Below are positions 34,194 through 41,518 of a stretch of 64,000 nucleotides of DNA, one piece after another. The stretch is from Clostridia bacterium. Lineage in GTDB: Bacteria > Bacillota > Clostridia > Christensenellales > UBA1242. The stretch is taken from assembly GCA_900768545.1 (NCBI GenBank), contig CAAGDD010000004.1, forward strand, positions 248,001-312,000, written 5' to 3'. The notes below the pieces were generated by a model. The model was not told the origin of the DNA. It searched no databases and saw only the letters and a list, made by a program, of their open reading frames with translations. The translations under genes were made by a program, and so were the position numbers. The first letter of the stretch is position 1. Every line of letters starts with the position of its first letter.

Positions 34194-36788
34194 ATGGAAA
34201 AAACTTACAATCCACAAGACTTTGAAAGCAAGATTTATCAAAAATGGCTTGAAAAAAAATATTTTGCTGCAAGACCTGACAAAAACAAGAAAAAATTTAG
34301 CGTTTGTATGCCACCACCAAATGTTACTGGGGTTGCACACGTTGGACACGCTTTAAACAACACTATTCAAGATATTATCGTTCGTTACAAGCGTATGAAC
34401 GGCTTTGAAGCACTTTGGATTCCGGGCACAGACCACGCTGCGATCGCGACTGAAGCGAAGGTTGTTAACACTCTTGAAAAAGAAGGACTCAAAAAAGAAC
34501 AAATCGGCAGAGATGAGTTTATCAAGCGCGGCTGGGATTGGTATCGTCTTTATGGCGGAAGAATTTGCGACCAACTCAAAACTATCGGTATTTCTTGCGA
34601 CTGGGATAGATGTGCGTTTACTATGGACGACAACTTGAATCGTGCTGTTCGTCACGCGTTTGTTGATTATTACAAAAACGGATATATTTACAAGGGCAAG
34701 AGAGTTATCAATTATTGCCCACACTGCAAGAGTTCTATTTCGGACATTGAAAACGAATATAAAGACCAAAACACAAAACTTTGGCATATTCGTTATCCAT
34801 TTGAAAATGGCGAAGGCAGCATTTTTGTTGCGACAACTCGTCCTGAAACTATGTTTGGCGACACTGCGATCGCAGTAAATCCAAAAGACAAGAGATATAA
34901 AGATATCATCGGCAAAAATGTAATTTTACCTATCGTTAATCGTCCTATTCCTGTTGTTGCGGACGAATATTGCGAAATGGATTTTGGAACTGGCGCTGTA
35001 AAAATCACTCCTGCTCACGATCCAAATGACTATGATTTGTCACTTCGTCACAATTTGCCAATGATTGTTGTTATTGACGATGACGGAAAGTTGACAAAAG
35101 AGGCGGGCAAGTTTGCGGGAATGGACAGACTTGAAGCAAGAAAACCTATTGAAGAAGAACTTAAAAAACTCGGCGTTTTGGTTAAGGTTGAAAATTATAA
35201 AAACAAAGTCGGCTGCTGCTGCCGTTGTGGAACTATGACAGAACCACGCGTTTCAGAACAATGGTGGGTGAAGATGGCTGACCTTGCAAAACCTGCAATC
35301 GAAGCTGTTAAGACTGGAAAACTTAAATTTATTCCAAAACGTTATGAAAAACACTATTTAAATTGGCTTTGCAACATTCAGGACTGGTGTATTTCGCGTC
35401 AACTTTGGCTCGGTCACCGCATTCCTGTTTTCACTTGCAATGACTGCGGTCATGTTGATGCAAGCGAAACTGATTGGACAGTTTGTCCAAAGTGCGGAAG
35501 CAAAAATTTTGTTCAAGATCCTGATGTTTTGGACACTTGGTTTAGTTCGGCTCTTTGGCCATTTTCAACTCTTGGCTGGCCGCAAAAAACCGAAGATTTT
35601 GACTATTTCTATCCTACCGATGTGCTTATCACCGCTTATGATATCATAACTTTTTGGGTTGTGAGAATGGCATTTAGCGGTTTGTATTTCACAAAACAAC
35701 TTCCATTTAAAGAAGTTGTTATCAACGGACTTGTAAGAGATATGCAAGGCAGAAAAATGTCAAAAAATCTTGGAAACGGCATTGACCCAATCGATATTGT
35801 AAACGAATTTGGTGCAGATAGTTTGCGTTTGTCACTTGTAAACAGCGCTTCACTTGGCATCGATTTTGGATATGGTCCAGAAAAGGCGAAAGATAGCAAA
35901 GTGTTTATCAACAAACTCTTCAATGCTAGCAAATTTGTTATTCAAAACACTGAAAATATGACAATCAAACCACTTTCAAACTTTACTCTCGACAGCAAAG
36001 ATAAGTGGATTTTGTCAAAACTTCAAAATTTGATCAAATCGACACGCAAAAATATCGAAAAATATGCTTTGTGCGTTGCTTCTTCAAACTTGATTGATTT
36101 TACTGTGTCAGTATTCTGCGATTGGTATATTGAGGTGGCAAAACTTGACCTTTACGGAAATGATGAACAAAAGAAACAAAAAACTCAAAATATTTTGCTT
36201 TATGTTTTGACTTCACTTTTAAAATTGTTCCACCCATTTATCCCATTTGTGACCGAAGAAATTTATCAAAACTTGGCTGGTCACGAAGAAACAATTATGC
36301 TTTCAAATTATCCAACAGTTGATGAAAAACTTGCATTCAAAGATTTGAAATTTGACAAGATTATTGATGTTGTTAAGGCAATTCGTGCAACAAGAAGCGA
36401 ATATAACATCGCCGACAACAAAAAAGTTTCTATCAATATTTTGCCTACAAGCGAAGCAAAACTTATTGAAGAAAACAAAGACATCATCTGCAAACTCGCT
36501 ATCGGCAGCGGCGTCAAAATTTTGACTAGTGAAATGACCGATAAGTGTGCAAAGATTGTTACAGCAATTTGCAATGTTTATTTGCCAATGGGCGACTTGG
36601 TCGATGAAGCGCAAGAAGCAGAACGTATCGAAAAGAAGATTGAAGAACTCAAATTTGAAATCGCTCGAAGCGAAAAAATGCTTTCAAATGCTGGCTTTGT
36701 TGCAAAAGCTCCAGCAAGTTTGGTCGAAGCTGAAAAAGAAAAACTCGCAAAAAATAAAGAGTTTTTAAGACAAATTTTAGAAAAATAA
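34194..36788 (+). CDS. valS: Valyl-tRNA synthetase
   Basis: Charges tRNA-Val. 864 residues, a normal length. HIGH-type motif HVGH at 49-52 in PPPNVTGVAHVGHALN; KMSKS-type motif KMSKN at about 521-525, with Asn in the last place. The editing domain includes TTRPETMFGDTAIAV. Zinc-type Cys pairs occur in CPHC and CNDCGHVDA...CPKCGS. The C-terminal coiled coil that grips tRNA-Val is present (RIEKKIEELKFEIARSEKML region). Shine-Dalgarno GGGAGA. A TTGCGA...TATAAT promoter lies at about 34102-34130; no T-box is seen in the short leader. Confidence 0.97.
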   Translation: MEKTYNPQDFESKIYQKWLEKKYFAARPDKNKKKFSVCMPPPNVTGVAHVGHALNNTIQDIIVRYKRMNGFEALWIPGTDHAAIATEAKVVNTLEKEGLKKEQIGRDEFIKRGWDWYRLYGGRICDQLKTIGISCDWDRCAFTMDDNLNRAVRHAFVDYYKNGYIYKGKRVINYCPHCKSSISDIENEYKDQNTKLWHIRYPFENGEGSIFVATTRPETMFGDTAIAVNPKDKRYKDIIGKNVILPIVNRPIPVVADEYCEMDFGTGAVKITPAHDPNDYDLSLRHNLPMIVVIDDDGKLTKEAGKFAGMDRLEARKPIEEELKKLGVLVKVENYKNKVGCCCRCGTMTEPRVSEQWWVKMADLAKPAIEAVKTGKLKFIPKRYEKHYLNWLCNIQDWCISRQLWLGHRIPVFTCNDCGHVDASETDWTVCPKCGSKNFVQDPDVLDTWFSSALWPFSTLGWPQKTEDFDYFYPTDVLITAYDIITFWVVRMAFSGLYFTKQLPFKEVVINGLVRDMQGRKMSKNLGNGIDPIDIVNEFGADSLRLSLVNSASLGIDFGYGPEKAKDSKVFINKLFNASKFVIQNTENMTIKPLSNFTLDSKDKWILSKLQNLIKSTRKNIEKYALCVASSNLIDFTVSVFCDWYIEVAKLDLYGNDEQKKQKTQNILLYVLTSLLKLFHPFIPFVTEEIYQNLAGHEETIMLSNYPTVDEKLAFKDLKFDKIIDVVKAIRATRSEYNIADNKKVSINILPTSEAKLIEENKDIICKLAIGSGVKILTSEMTDKCAKIVTAICNVYLPMGDLVDEAQEAERIEKKIEELKFEIARSEKMLSNAGFVAKAPASLVEAEKEKLAKNKEFLRQILEK

Positions 36789-36789
36789 T

Positions 36790-36823
36790 TCAAAAAACTC
36801 TGTCAAATAGACAGAGTTTTTTT
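36790..36823 (+). terminator. Rho-independent terminator after valS
   Basis: AACTCTGTC pairs with GACAGAGTT, followed by eight T. The following ~210 bases up to 37038 are AT-rich and show nothing else. Confidence 0.9.
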
Positions 36824-37038
36824 TGTGCTTTAATATATAAATGCTTGAAAATTTGAAGGTTTTTATTTTGAAAGTTTTGATTAAAATCTATGTAAAATCT
36901 GGGCGATTTTTTGTTTTTTGGCGAGCTTTATTTTTAAAATTTGTTCGTTTGATTTGATTGTTTTTAATAATTTGCTTGTTATTGTTCGTTATGGTGTAAT
37001 ATTACTTATTATTTATAACCTTCTTTGCGTGACGCTTT

Positions 37039-37587
37039 TTATTCTGCAGTTTCGTCAGTTTTGCTTTTGCAAATTTTTGAAATGACAAATTGATAAAACC
37101 AACAAATCATTCCGCCGACAACGACGCTGATTGTGTTGAAAACGATGTCCGAAAATTGGACAGAGCGTGGGATAGGCAAGATGTATTGACTAAATTCGAT
37201 AAACGAGCCGCAAAACAGACCGATTGCAAACAAACTCAAAAGTTTTTGCCAAAGTTTTTTGTTTTTGAGAAAGTCAAATGCAAAAATGCCGATTGGAAAC
37301 AGCATAACCAAATTTATAACAAGGTCGAAAGTTGTGATGTTTTGAAAATCCCATTTCATTGTTTTGTCGCACCATTTTCCAGAAAAATCAAAGCCGATTG
37401 ATATCTCTTTTTTTGAAAAATTATTGCTGCCCCAAACGCCGACCAAAAGTATGCAAACAAAGGCGGCTAGGGTGATGATTGAAATTGTCTTTTTTGCTTT
37501 TTCGTTTTTGATAAGCAAAATCAAAAATGGCAATATCATGTAGCAAATGCCAGCCAAAACAATCGCTAAAAATGTGTTTATTTTCAT
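37039..37587 (-). CDS. VanZ-like membrane protein
   Basis: 182 residues with about five hydrophobic segments. The C-terminal half, NLVMLFPIGIFAF then GSFIEFSQYILPIPRSVQFSDIVFN, matches the VanZ-like family (conserved Glu-x-x-Gln and Arg...Asp-x-x-x-Asn). VanZ proteins are linked to teicoplanin resistance in enterococci, but most chromosomal members have no known role. AAGGAC precedes the ATG at 37587. It stands alone. Confidence 0.85.
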   Translation of the reverse strand: MKINTFLAIVLAGICYMILPFLILLIKNEKAKKTISIITLAAFVCILLVGVWGSNNFSKKEISIGFDFSGKWCDKTMKWDFQNITTFDLVINLVMLFPIGIFAFDFLKNKKLWQKLLSLFAIGLFCGSFIEFSQYILPIPRSVQFSDIVFNTISVVVGGMICWFYQFVISKICKSKTDETAE

Positions 37588-37734
37588 AAGTGTCCTTTTA
37601 TATAAAAATCATATCAAATTTTGCTAAAAACTGTCAAATATATAAAAAAATTTTTAAAAATGAGTATAGTTTTGGTTATTTTGGGAGCATTTTTTAGAAA
37701 AATTTAACATTTTTTGAAATTTGCGAAATTTTTG

Positions 37735-37763
37735 TTGACTTTTCTTTATTTTTCACTTATAAT
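37735..37763 (+). promoter_or_regulatory. Promoter of tRNA-Leu
   Basis: TTGACT (37735-37740), 17-base spacer, TATAAT (37758-37763), about 20 bases before the mature tRNA. Confidence 0.85.
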
Positions 37764-37782
37764 GTAAAAGGTTTTAATATTT

Positions 37783-37864
37783 GCGAGCGTGGCGGAATGG
37801 CAGACGCGCACGTTTAAGGGGCGTGTTCGCAAGAGTGTGGGTTCAAGTCCCACCGCTCGCACCA
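37783..37864 (+). tRNA. tRNA-Leu, anticodon AAG
   Basis: 82 nt including the encoded CCA. Acceptor GCGAGCG pairs with CGCTCGC, the D-arm holds GGCGGAATGGCAGAC, the anticodon stem is CACGT/GCGTG around the loop TTAAGGG with AAG in positions 34-36, a long variable arm (TTCGCAAGA) marks a class II tRNA, and the T-arm is GTGGGTTCAAGTCCCAC. AAG reads CUU directly and, if A34 becomes inosine, also CUC and CUA. TadA, which makes inosine, is encoded at 62719. Confidence 0.95.
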
Positions 37865-37938
37865 CTGAAATGATAGTGACATTGGTTACTATTATTTTTT
37901 TTAAAATTTGAGTCAATCATTTTAGGTGGGACTTGTCG
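37861..37938 (+). repeat. Island repeat copy 1, with tRNA terminator
   Basis: The sequence from the tRNA CCA through AATGATAGTGAC/GTTACTATTATT plus eight T forms a Rho-independent terminator (12 pairs with two G-U) and continues to GGTGGGACTTGTCG. The same ~75 bases recur at 38034 and 39494 with few changes. GGTGGGACTT (37925-37934) is the exact reverse complement of AAGTCCCACC in the tRNA T-arm (37845-37854). Confidence 0.85.
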
Positions 37939-38033
37939 TCCATCCTGTCGGAACCGGACCGCAACAAGTTGCTTCCCGACTTTGGCTAAAAACAGTCCAC
38001 CGGACTGTTTTCTTAACGCGTCGTCCCGCTCTC
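37939..38033. other. GC-richer segment with perfect hairpin between repeat copies 1 and 2
   Basis: Contains AAAACAGTCC/GGACTGTTTT (37989-37998/38002-38011), a 10-bp perfect stem, and ends GTCCCGCTCTCACC, a degenerate echo of the tRNA 3' end. A 62-codon open frame crosses it (37926-38114) but includes the repeat and looks spurious. From memory, similar CGACTTTGGCTAAAAACAG-type sequences recur in gut Firmicutes; I cannot verify this here. Confidence 0.5.
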
Positions 38034-38217
38034 ACCACTGAAATGATAGTGACATTGGTTACTATTATTTTTTTTAAATTTGAACCGATCATTTTAGGTG
38101 GGACTTGTCGTTAAATTTAAATTCTGTCAAACGTTTGTTTGTGTTGGAGTTATTGTGCTACAATAGATTTAGGAGAATTAAATGGCTAGCAGCAAAGATT
38201 TTTTGGGATTTATTTTG
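38034..38217 (+). repeat. Island repeat copy 2, extended
   Basis: Matches copy 1 over the terminator hairpin and copy 3 (39494-39674) over its full ~180 bases, including a TACAAT-type -10, AGGAG and the first 12 codons of a tfoX-like gene. The two long copies flank the glycerate kinase block as direct repeats. Confidence 0.85.
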
Positions 38218-38223
38218 AAATAG
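38182..38223 (+). pseudogene. 5' fragment of tfoX-like gene
   Basis: ATG GCT AGC AGC... gives MASSKDFLGFIL, identical to the start of the copy at 39639, then runs into AAA TAG. AGGAG precedes it. It is the severed front end left by the event that placed the glycerate kinase block inside or beside this gene. A 13-residue product is conceivable but unlikely to matter. Confidence 0.75.
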
Positions 38224-38287
38224 GTTATGTTTATGTTTTGTTGATAGCGGCTTAAATGTCATATTATGAAAGTTCAGTGGGGAAATT

Positions 38288-39394
38288 ATGAAGTTAAATA
38301 AAGTTGTCGTTGCTCCTGACAAATTCAAAGGGAGCATAACATCAAAAGAATTTTGCAAGATAGCAAATAAAGAGATAAAGCGTATAGACAAAGATATAAA
38401 TGTTGAAAGTTTCTGTCTGGCAGATGGTGGCGAAGGAAGCTTGGATTTGTATGCAGAATTGACTGGCGCTAACATAAGCATAAATTATGTTTGTGATGCT
38501 AATTTTAACAAGTCGAAAGCTAGATTTGCAATTAAAGATAAAGTGGCTTTTGTAGAGTTGGCTGAAACTTCAGGTCTATATAAAACCAAGTTGAAAAATC
38601 CAAGAATAACCACTAGTTTTGGGATTGGGGAGCAAATTTTACAAGCCATAAAACTCGGTGCAAAGACTATTTATTTGTCTATTGGTGGAAGTTCTACCAA
38701 TGATGCAGGATGTGGCATGGCTGCAGGACTAGGATACAAATTTTTTGATAAAGACAATAATAAGTTTGTTCCAACTGGTGAGAGTTTGAATAAAATCGCT
38801 GCTATAGAAAACCCTGCGATAGATTTATCGAAAATAAAATTTGTATGTTTATGTGATGTAAAGAATACACTTTGTGGGGTTAATGGGGCAGCTTGTGTGT
38901 ATGCAAAACAAAAAGGTGCAACAGATGAAGATATAAAATTATTAGATAACAACTTAAAAGCATTTAACATTTTTGCAAAGCAAAAAGGCTTTGATTTTAA
39001 CAAAATTAAAGGTTCTGGTGCTGCAGGTGGCTTGGGCGCAGGTGTGATTTATTTTTTAAATGCAAGCATACAGTCGGGATTGGATTTTTTTGTAAAAATT
39101 TCTAAGTTGGATACTGCTATTAAAGACGCAGATTTAATTATTACAGGCGAAGGTAAAATCGATAAACAATCACTTTGTGGCAAGGTTGTTTTTGGCTTAA
39201 GAAAACTTTGTAAATCTAAAAAATTGGTTGCGTTTTGCGGTGAAAATCTGCTAGAAAACTCAAAATATGATTTTGACATAGTAGAAATCAATCCAAAAGG
39301 TTCGAGTTTGAAACATGCATTGAAACACTCAAAACACAACTTAAAATTTGCTATACGTACTTATCTAAGAAAGTTTATAAACGATCAAAATTAA
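38288..39394 (+). CDS. glxK: Glycerate kinase (GarK/GlxK family)
   Basis: Phosphorylates D-glycerate, feeding it into glycolysis. 368 residues, full length. Family blocks: VVAPDKFKGSITSKEFC at the start, LADGGEGSLDLYAELTGA, ELAETSGL, IYLSIGGSSTNDAGCGMAAGLGYKF and LIITGEGKIDKQSLCGKV. GGGG precedes the ATG at 38288. Codon use differs from neighbours: many ATA, TTA and AGA-type codons and fewer CTT, which suggests recent arrival. It lies between two ~180-bp direct repeats behind tRNA-Leu. No other glycerate or glyoxylate gene is nearby. Transport of glycerate is not explained by the window. Confidence 0.93.
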   Translation: MKLNKVVVAPDKFKGSITSKEFCKIANKEIKRIDKDINVESFCLADGGEGSLDLYAELTGANISINYVCDANFNKSKARFAIKDKVAFVELAETSGLYKTKLKNPRITTSFGIGEQILQAIKLGAKTIYLSIGGSSTNDAGCGMAAGLGYKFFDKDNNKFVPTGESLNKIAAIENPAIDLSKIKFVCLCDVKNTLCGVNGAACVYAKQKGATDEDIKLLDNNLKAFNIFAKQKGFDFNKIKGSGAAGGLGAGVIYFLNASIQSGLDFFVKISKLDTAIKDADLIITGEGKIDKQSLCGKVVFGLRKLCKSKKLVAFCGENLLENSKYDFDIVEINPKGSSLKHALKHSKHNLKFAIRTYLRKFINDQN

Positions 39395-39493
39395 TGTTGA
39401 AATCAAAACCAGAGACATTTGCATTATGCTAATTATATCATTGCCAAAAAGCCAATATCATTAAATGGTTGTAGGCAGTCATTTGATTAAAAA

Positions 39494-39674
39494 TGAAATG
39501 ATAGTGACTTTGGTTACTATTATTTTTTTTTAAAATTTGAACCGATCATTTTAGGTGTGACTTGTCGTTAAATTTAAATTCTGTCAAACGTTTGTTTATG
39601 TTTGAGCTATTGTGCTACAATAGATTTAGGAGAATTAAATGGCTAGCAGCAAAGATTTTTTGGGATTTATTTTG
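39494..39674 (+). repeat. Island repeat copy 3, extended
   Basis: Second long direct repeat (see 38034-38217); differs at scattered positions, for example GGTGTGACTT where copies 1 and 2 have GGTGGGACTT, and a longer T run. It carries the promoter-like TACAAT and AGGAG of the tfoX-like gene. Confidence 0.85.
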
Positions 39675-39929
39675 GAGCAGTTAAGACTTCTTGATGATAT
39701 ACAATACAAGCCTATGATGGGGGAGTATTTGCTTTATTACAAAGGCAAATTGTTTGGTGGAATATACGATAATTGATTTCTTGTTAAGAAAACTGCAACA
39801 AACGAAGATTATAACCTTCCACAAGAGTTTCCTTATAAAGGTGCGAAATCTATGTATATGATTGAAGATTTGGACGATGTGGAACTCATAAAAGATATAG
39901 TTGAGTCAACATATAATGGACTGAAATAA
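39639..39929 (+). pseudogene. tfoX-like gene (TfoX N-terminal domain) with an in-frame TGA
   Basis: Frame of 97 codons. It begins MASSKDFLGFILEQLRLL and MMGEYLLYYKGKLFGGIYDN, a clear match to the TfoX N-terminal domain family, then codon 46 is TGA where the family usually has Arg (a CGA to TGA change), and the frame continues FLVKKTATNEDYNLPQEF to a TAA at 39927-39929. Window genes use TGA as stop and TGG for Trp, so recoding is not indicated. TfoX/Sxy proteins regulate competence in some bacteria; small N-domain-only members have no known role. Confidence 0.8.
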
Positions 39930-39961
39930 CATATTTCTACTTTTTTTGATATAGTTTTTTT

Positions 39962-40025
39962 GACTTGATTGTTTTGTGATTTGATTGTTTTGTGATTTGA
40001 TTGTTTTGTGATTTGATTGTTTTGT
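39962..40025 (+). repeat. Four tandem 16-bp repeats at a promoter
   Basis: Unit GATTTGATTGTTTTGT, four head-to-tail copies; the first has GAC for GAT. The array abuts the -10 TATAAT (40028-40033) of the alkaline phosphatase gene. Confidence 0.9.
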
Positions 40026-40033
40026 GATATAAT
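40006..40033 (+). promoter_or_regulatory. Promoter of the alkaline phosphatase gene
   Basis: TTGTGA (40006-40011, inside the tandem array), 16-base spacer, TATAAT (40028-40033). Each repeat supplies one such -35, so only the copy nearest the -10 is in register. Confidence 0.55.
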
Positions 40034-40063
40034 GATATTGAAAAATCAATTTAGGGGTGATTT

Positions 40064-41185
40064 GTGAAAACAAAAGCAAAATTTTTGTGGTCGCTGGGAG
40101 CTATCGTTTTGGCGATTTTGATTACGATTGGAGCGATGTTTGGTGCGATTTATTTCAAACGTAGCAAGGGCACAAAACAAAACTATGAAAGTTTGCAAGA
40201 TAGCGCAAACAAAGTTGTTTTGTTTATCGGCGATGGAATGGGCGAAAACCATATAAAAACCGCGCAAGCATATCTTGAACGCGACATATTTTTTGACAAT
40301 TTTGAAATAAGCGGATATTGCACGACTTATTCAAACGCGTTGCTTTCTCCAACCGATAGTGCGGCGGCTGCAAGCGCTTTGGCGACAGGTCAAAAATTTG
40401 ATAATAAACAAGTTTCAAGACACAACGGAAAAGATGTGGAAACGATTTCTGAATTGGTGTTGAAAAAGGGGCTTGGCGTTGGAATTGTGACCACAGATTC
40501 TTTGAGTGGAGCGACACCGGCGGCGTTTTCTTCACACGCAGACAAGCGTGGCGATGACGAAGACATAATCGGCGGACAAATCAACAGCAATATCAATTTG
40601 TTTTTGGGCGCAGGAGCAAGTTCTTACAAAAATTATCAAACACAATTTGAAAACAAGGGATATACTTTTGTGAGCAATTTTAATGACTTAAATGTGGCTT
40701 CAAACAAGTTGATTGGCTCGTTTGAAAGTGTTGTTTCTTCAAACGGAACGAGCGAAACACCAACTCTTGATATGCTTTCAAATTTTGCGATAAACTTTAT
40801 GGAGCGAAACTGCCCACAAGGTTATTTTTTGATGATCGAAGGTGCACATATCGACAAGCGTTCGCACAAAAACGACATTTTTTCAATGATTGATTATTTG
40901 GATAATTTTGACAAAAGCATCAAAACTGTTTACGACGCGATTGGAAATCAAAATCGCACCGCAATCGCCGTTACTGCCGACCACGAAACCGGCGGACTGA
41001 AATACAACGGCGAAACAAAGGCTCAAATTTCAAACAAAATGTACACTCGCACAGGTCACTCATCGGCAAATGTTCCATATTATGTTCATATCAAAAATGA
41101 CGAAATTGACGCGAGCGGAATTTTTCAAAAAACAATCGACAACACCGACATTTTTAGGCTTTGCAAGTCGTGCATGAATGTTTAA
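40064..41185 (+). CDS. Alkaline phosphatase family protein, membrane-anchored
   Basis: 373 residues from a GTG start behind AGGGGTG. An N-terminal membrane span (about 9-31) serves as uncleaved anchor or signal. The catalytic domain has metal and nucleophile motifs of PhoA-type enzymes: FIGDGMG with D57, PTDSAAAASALATG with nucleophile S99, TADHETGG and TGHSSANVPYYV near the C-terminus. It hydrolyses phosphomonoesters outside the membrane. It is shorter than E. coli PhoA (about 470 residues). The tandem repeats in its promoter suggest variable expression. Confidence 0.92.
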   Translation: MKTKAKFLWSLGAIVLAILITIGAMFGAIYFKRSKGTKQNYESLQDSANKVVLFIGDGMGENHIKTAQAYLERDIFFDNFEISGYCTTYSNALLSPTDSAAAASALATGQKFDNKQVSRHNGKDVETISELVLKKGLGVGIVTTDSLSGATPAAFSSHADKRGDDEDIIGGQINSNINLFLGAGASSYKNYQTQFENKGYTFVSNFNDLNVASNKLIGSFESVVSSNGTSETPTLDMLSNFAINFMERNCPQGYFLMIEGAHIDKRSHKNDIFSMIDYLDNFDKSIKTVYDAIGNQNRTAIAVTADHETGGLKYNGETKAQISNKMYTRTGHSSANVPYYVHIKNDEIDASGIFQKTIDNTDIFRLCKSCMNV

Positions 41186-41303
41186 AACAAACTTTTTCGG
41201 CTTTAAAAAATACCCTGATGAGTTTTTCAAGCTGATATTTGAAGTTTTAAGCGATGTTTTTGATTTTGTGCAAAAATTTTTGAAACAAGAATGTTTTTTC
41301 TAA
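41178..41303 (+). CDS. Possible 41-residue peptide overlapping the phosphatase end
   Basis: ATG at 41178 overlaps the phosphatase stop; the frame MFKTNFFGFKKYPDEFFKLI... runs 41 codons to TAA at 41301. It is amphipathic and Phe-rich. There is no Shine-Dalgarno and no family. It may be only the 3' untranslated region. The remaining bases to 41482 are AT-rich with nothing recognisable. Confidence 0.2.
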   Translation: MFKTNFFGFKKYPDEFFKLIFEVLSDVFDFVQKFLKQECFF

Positions 41304-41482
41304 ATTTTGTTTGTGACTATTAAAGCCAAAATTTATAAAATGCGACCGCCAATTTTTTGTATAAACAAATAAAATAAAAAAAACGTCAATAGCAAATTTT
41401 CGACTAAAACTTGCGTTTTGTTTAAATTTGACCGGCTGGGACGCTTATACAACAAATTATGTATAATATTTATAAAATATTG

Positions 41483-41512
41483 TTGATTTTTTTCGTGTGA
41501 AAGTGTTATACT
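41483..41512 (+). promoter_or_regulatory. Promoter of the subtilisin-like gene, predicted leaderless
   Basis: TTGATT (41483-41488), 18-base spacer, TATACT (41507-41512), six bases before the ATG at 41519. Confidence 0.65.
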
Positions 41513-41518
41513 AAAACC

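Noticed and set aside
37926..38114. 62-codon open frame behind tRNA-Leu
   Set aside because: It spans the repeat and the hairpin, has no ribosome site, and its second half repeats the tRNA terminator sequence; it is noncoding repeat.
39774..39776. TGA read as an amino acid (alternative code)
   Set aside because: Many genes in the window end in TGA (for example at 4567 and 57277) and use TGG for Trp, so the standard code applies and the tfoX-like gene is broken.
39962..40025. CRISPR array
   Set aside because: Units are 16 bases, directly adjacent, with no spacers; it is a simple tandem repeat. No other array-like pattern is present in the window.
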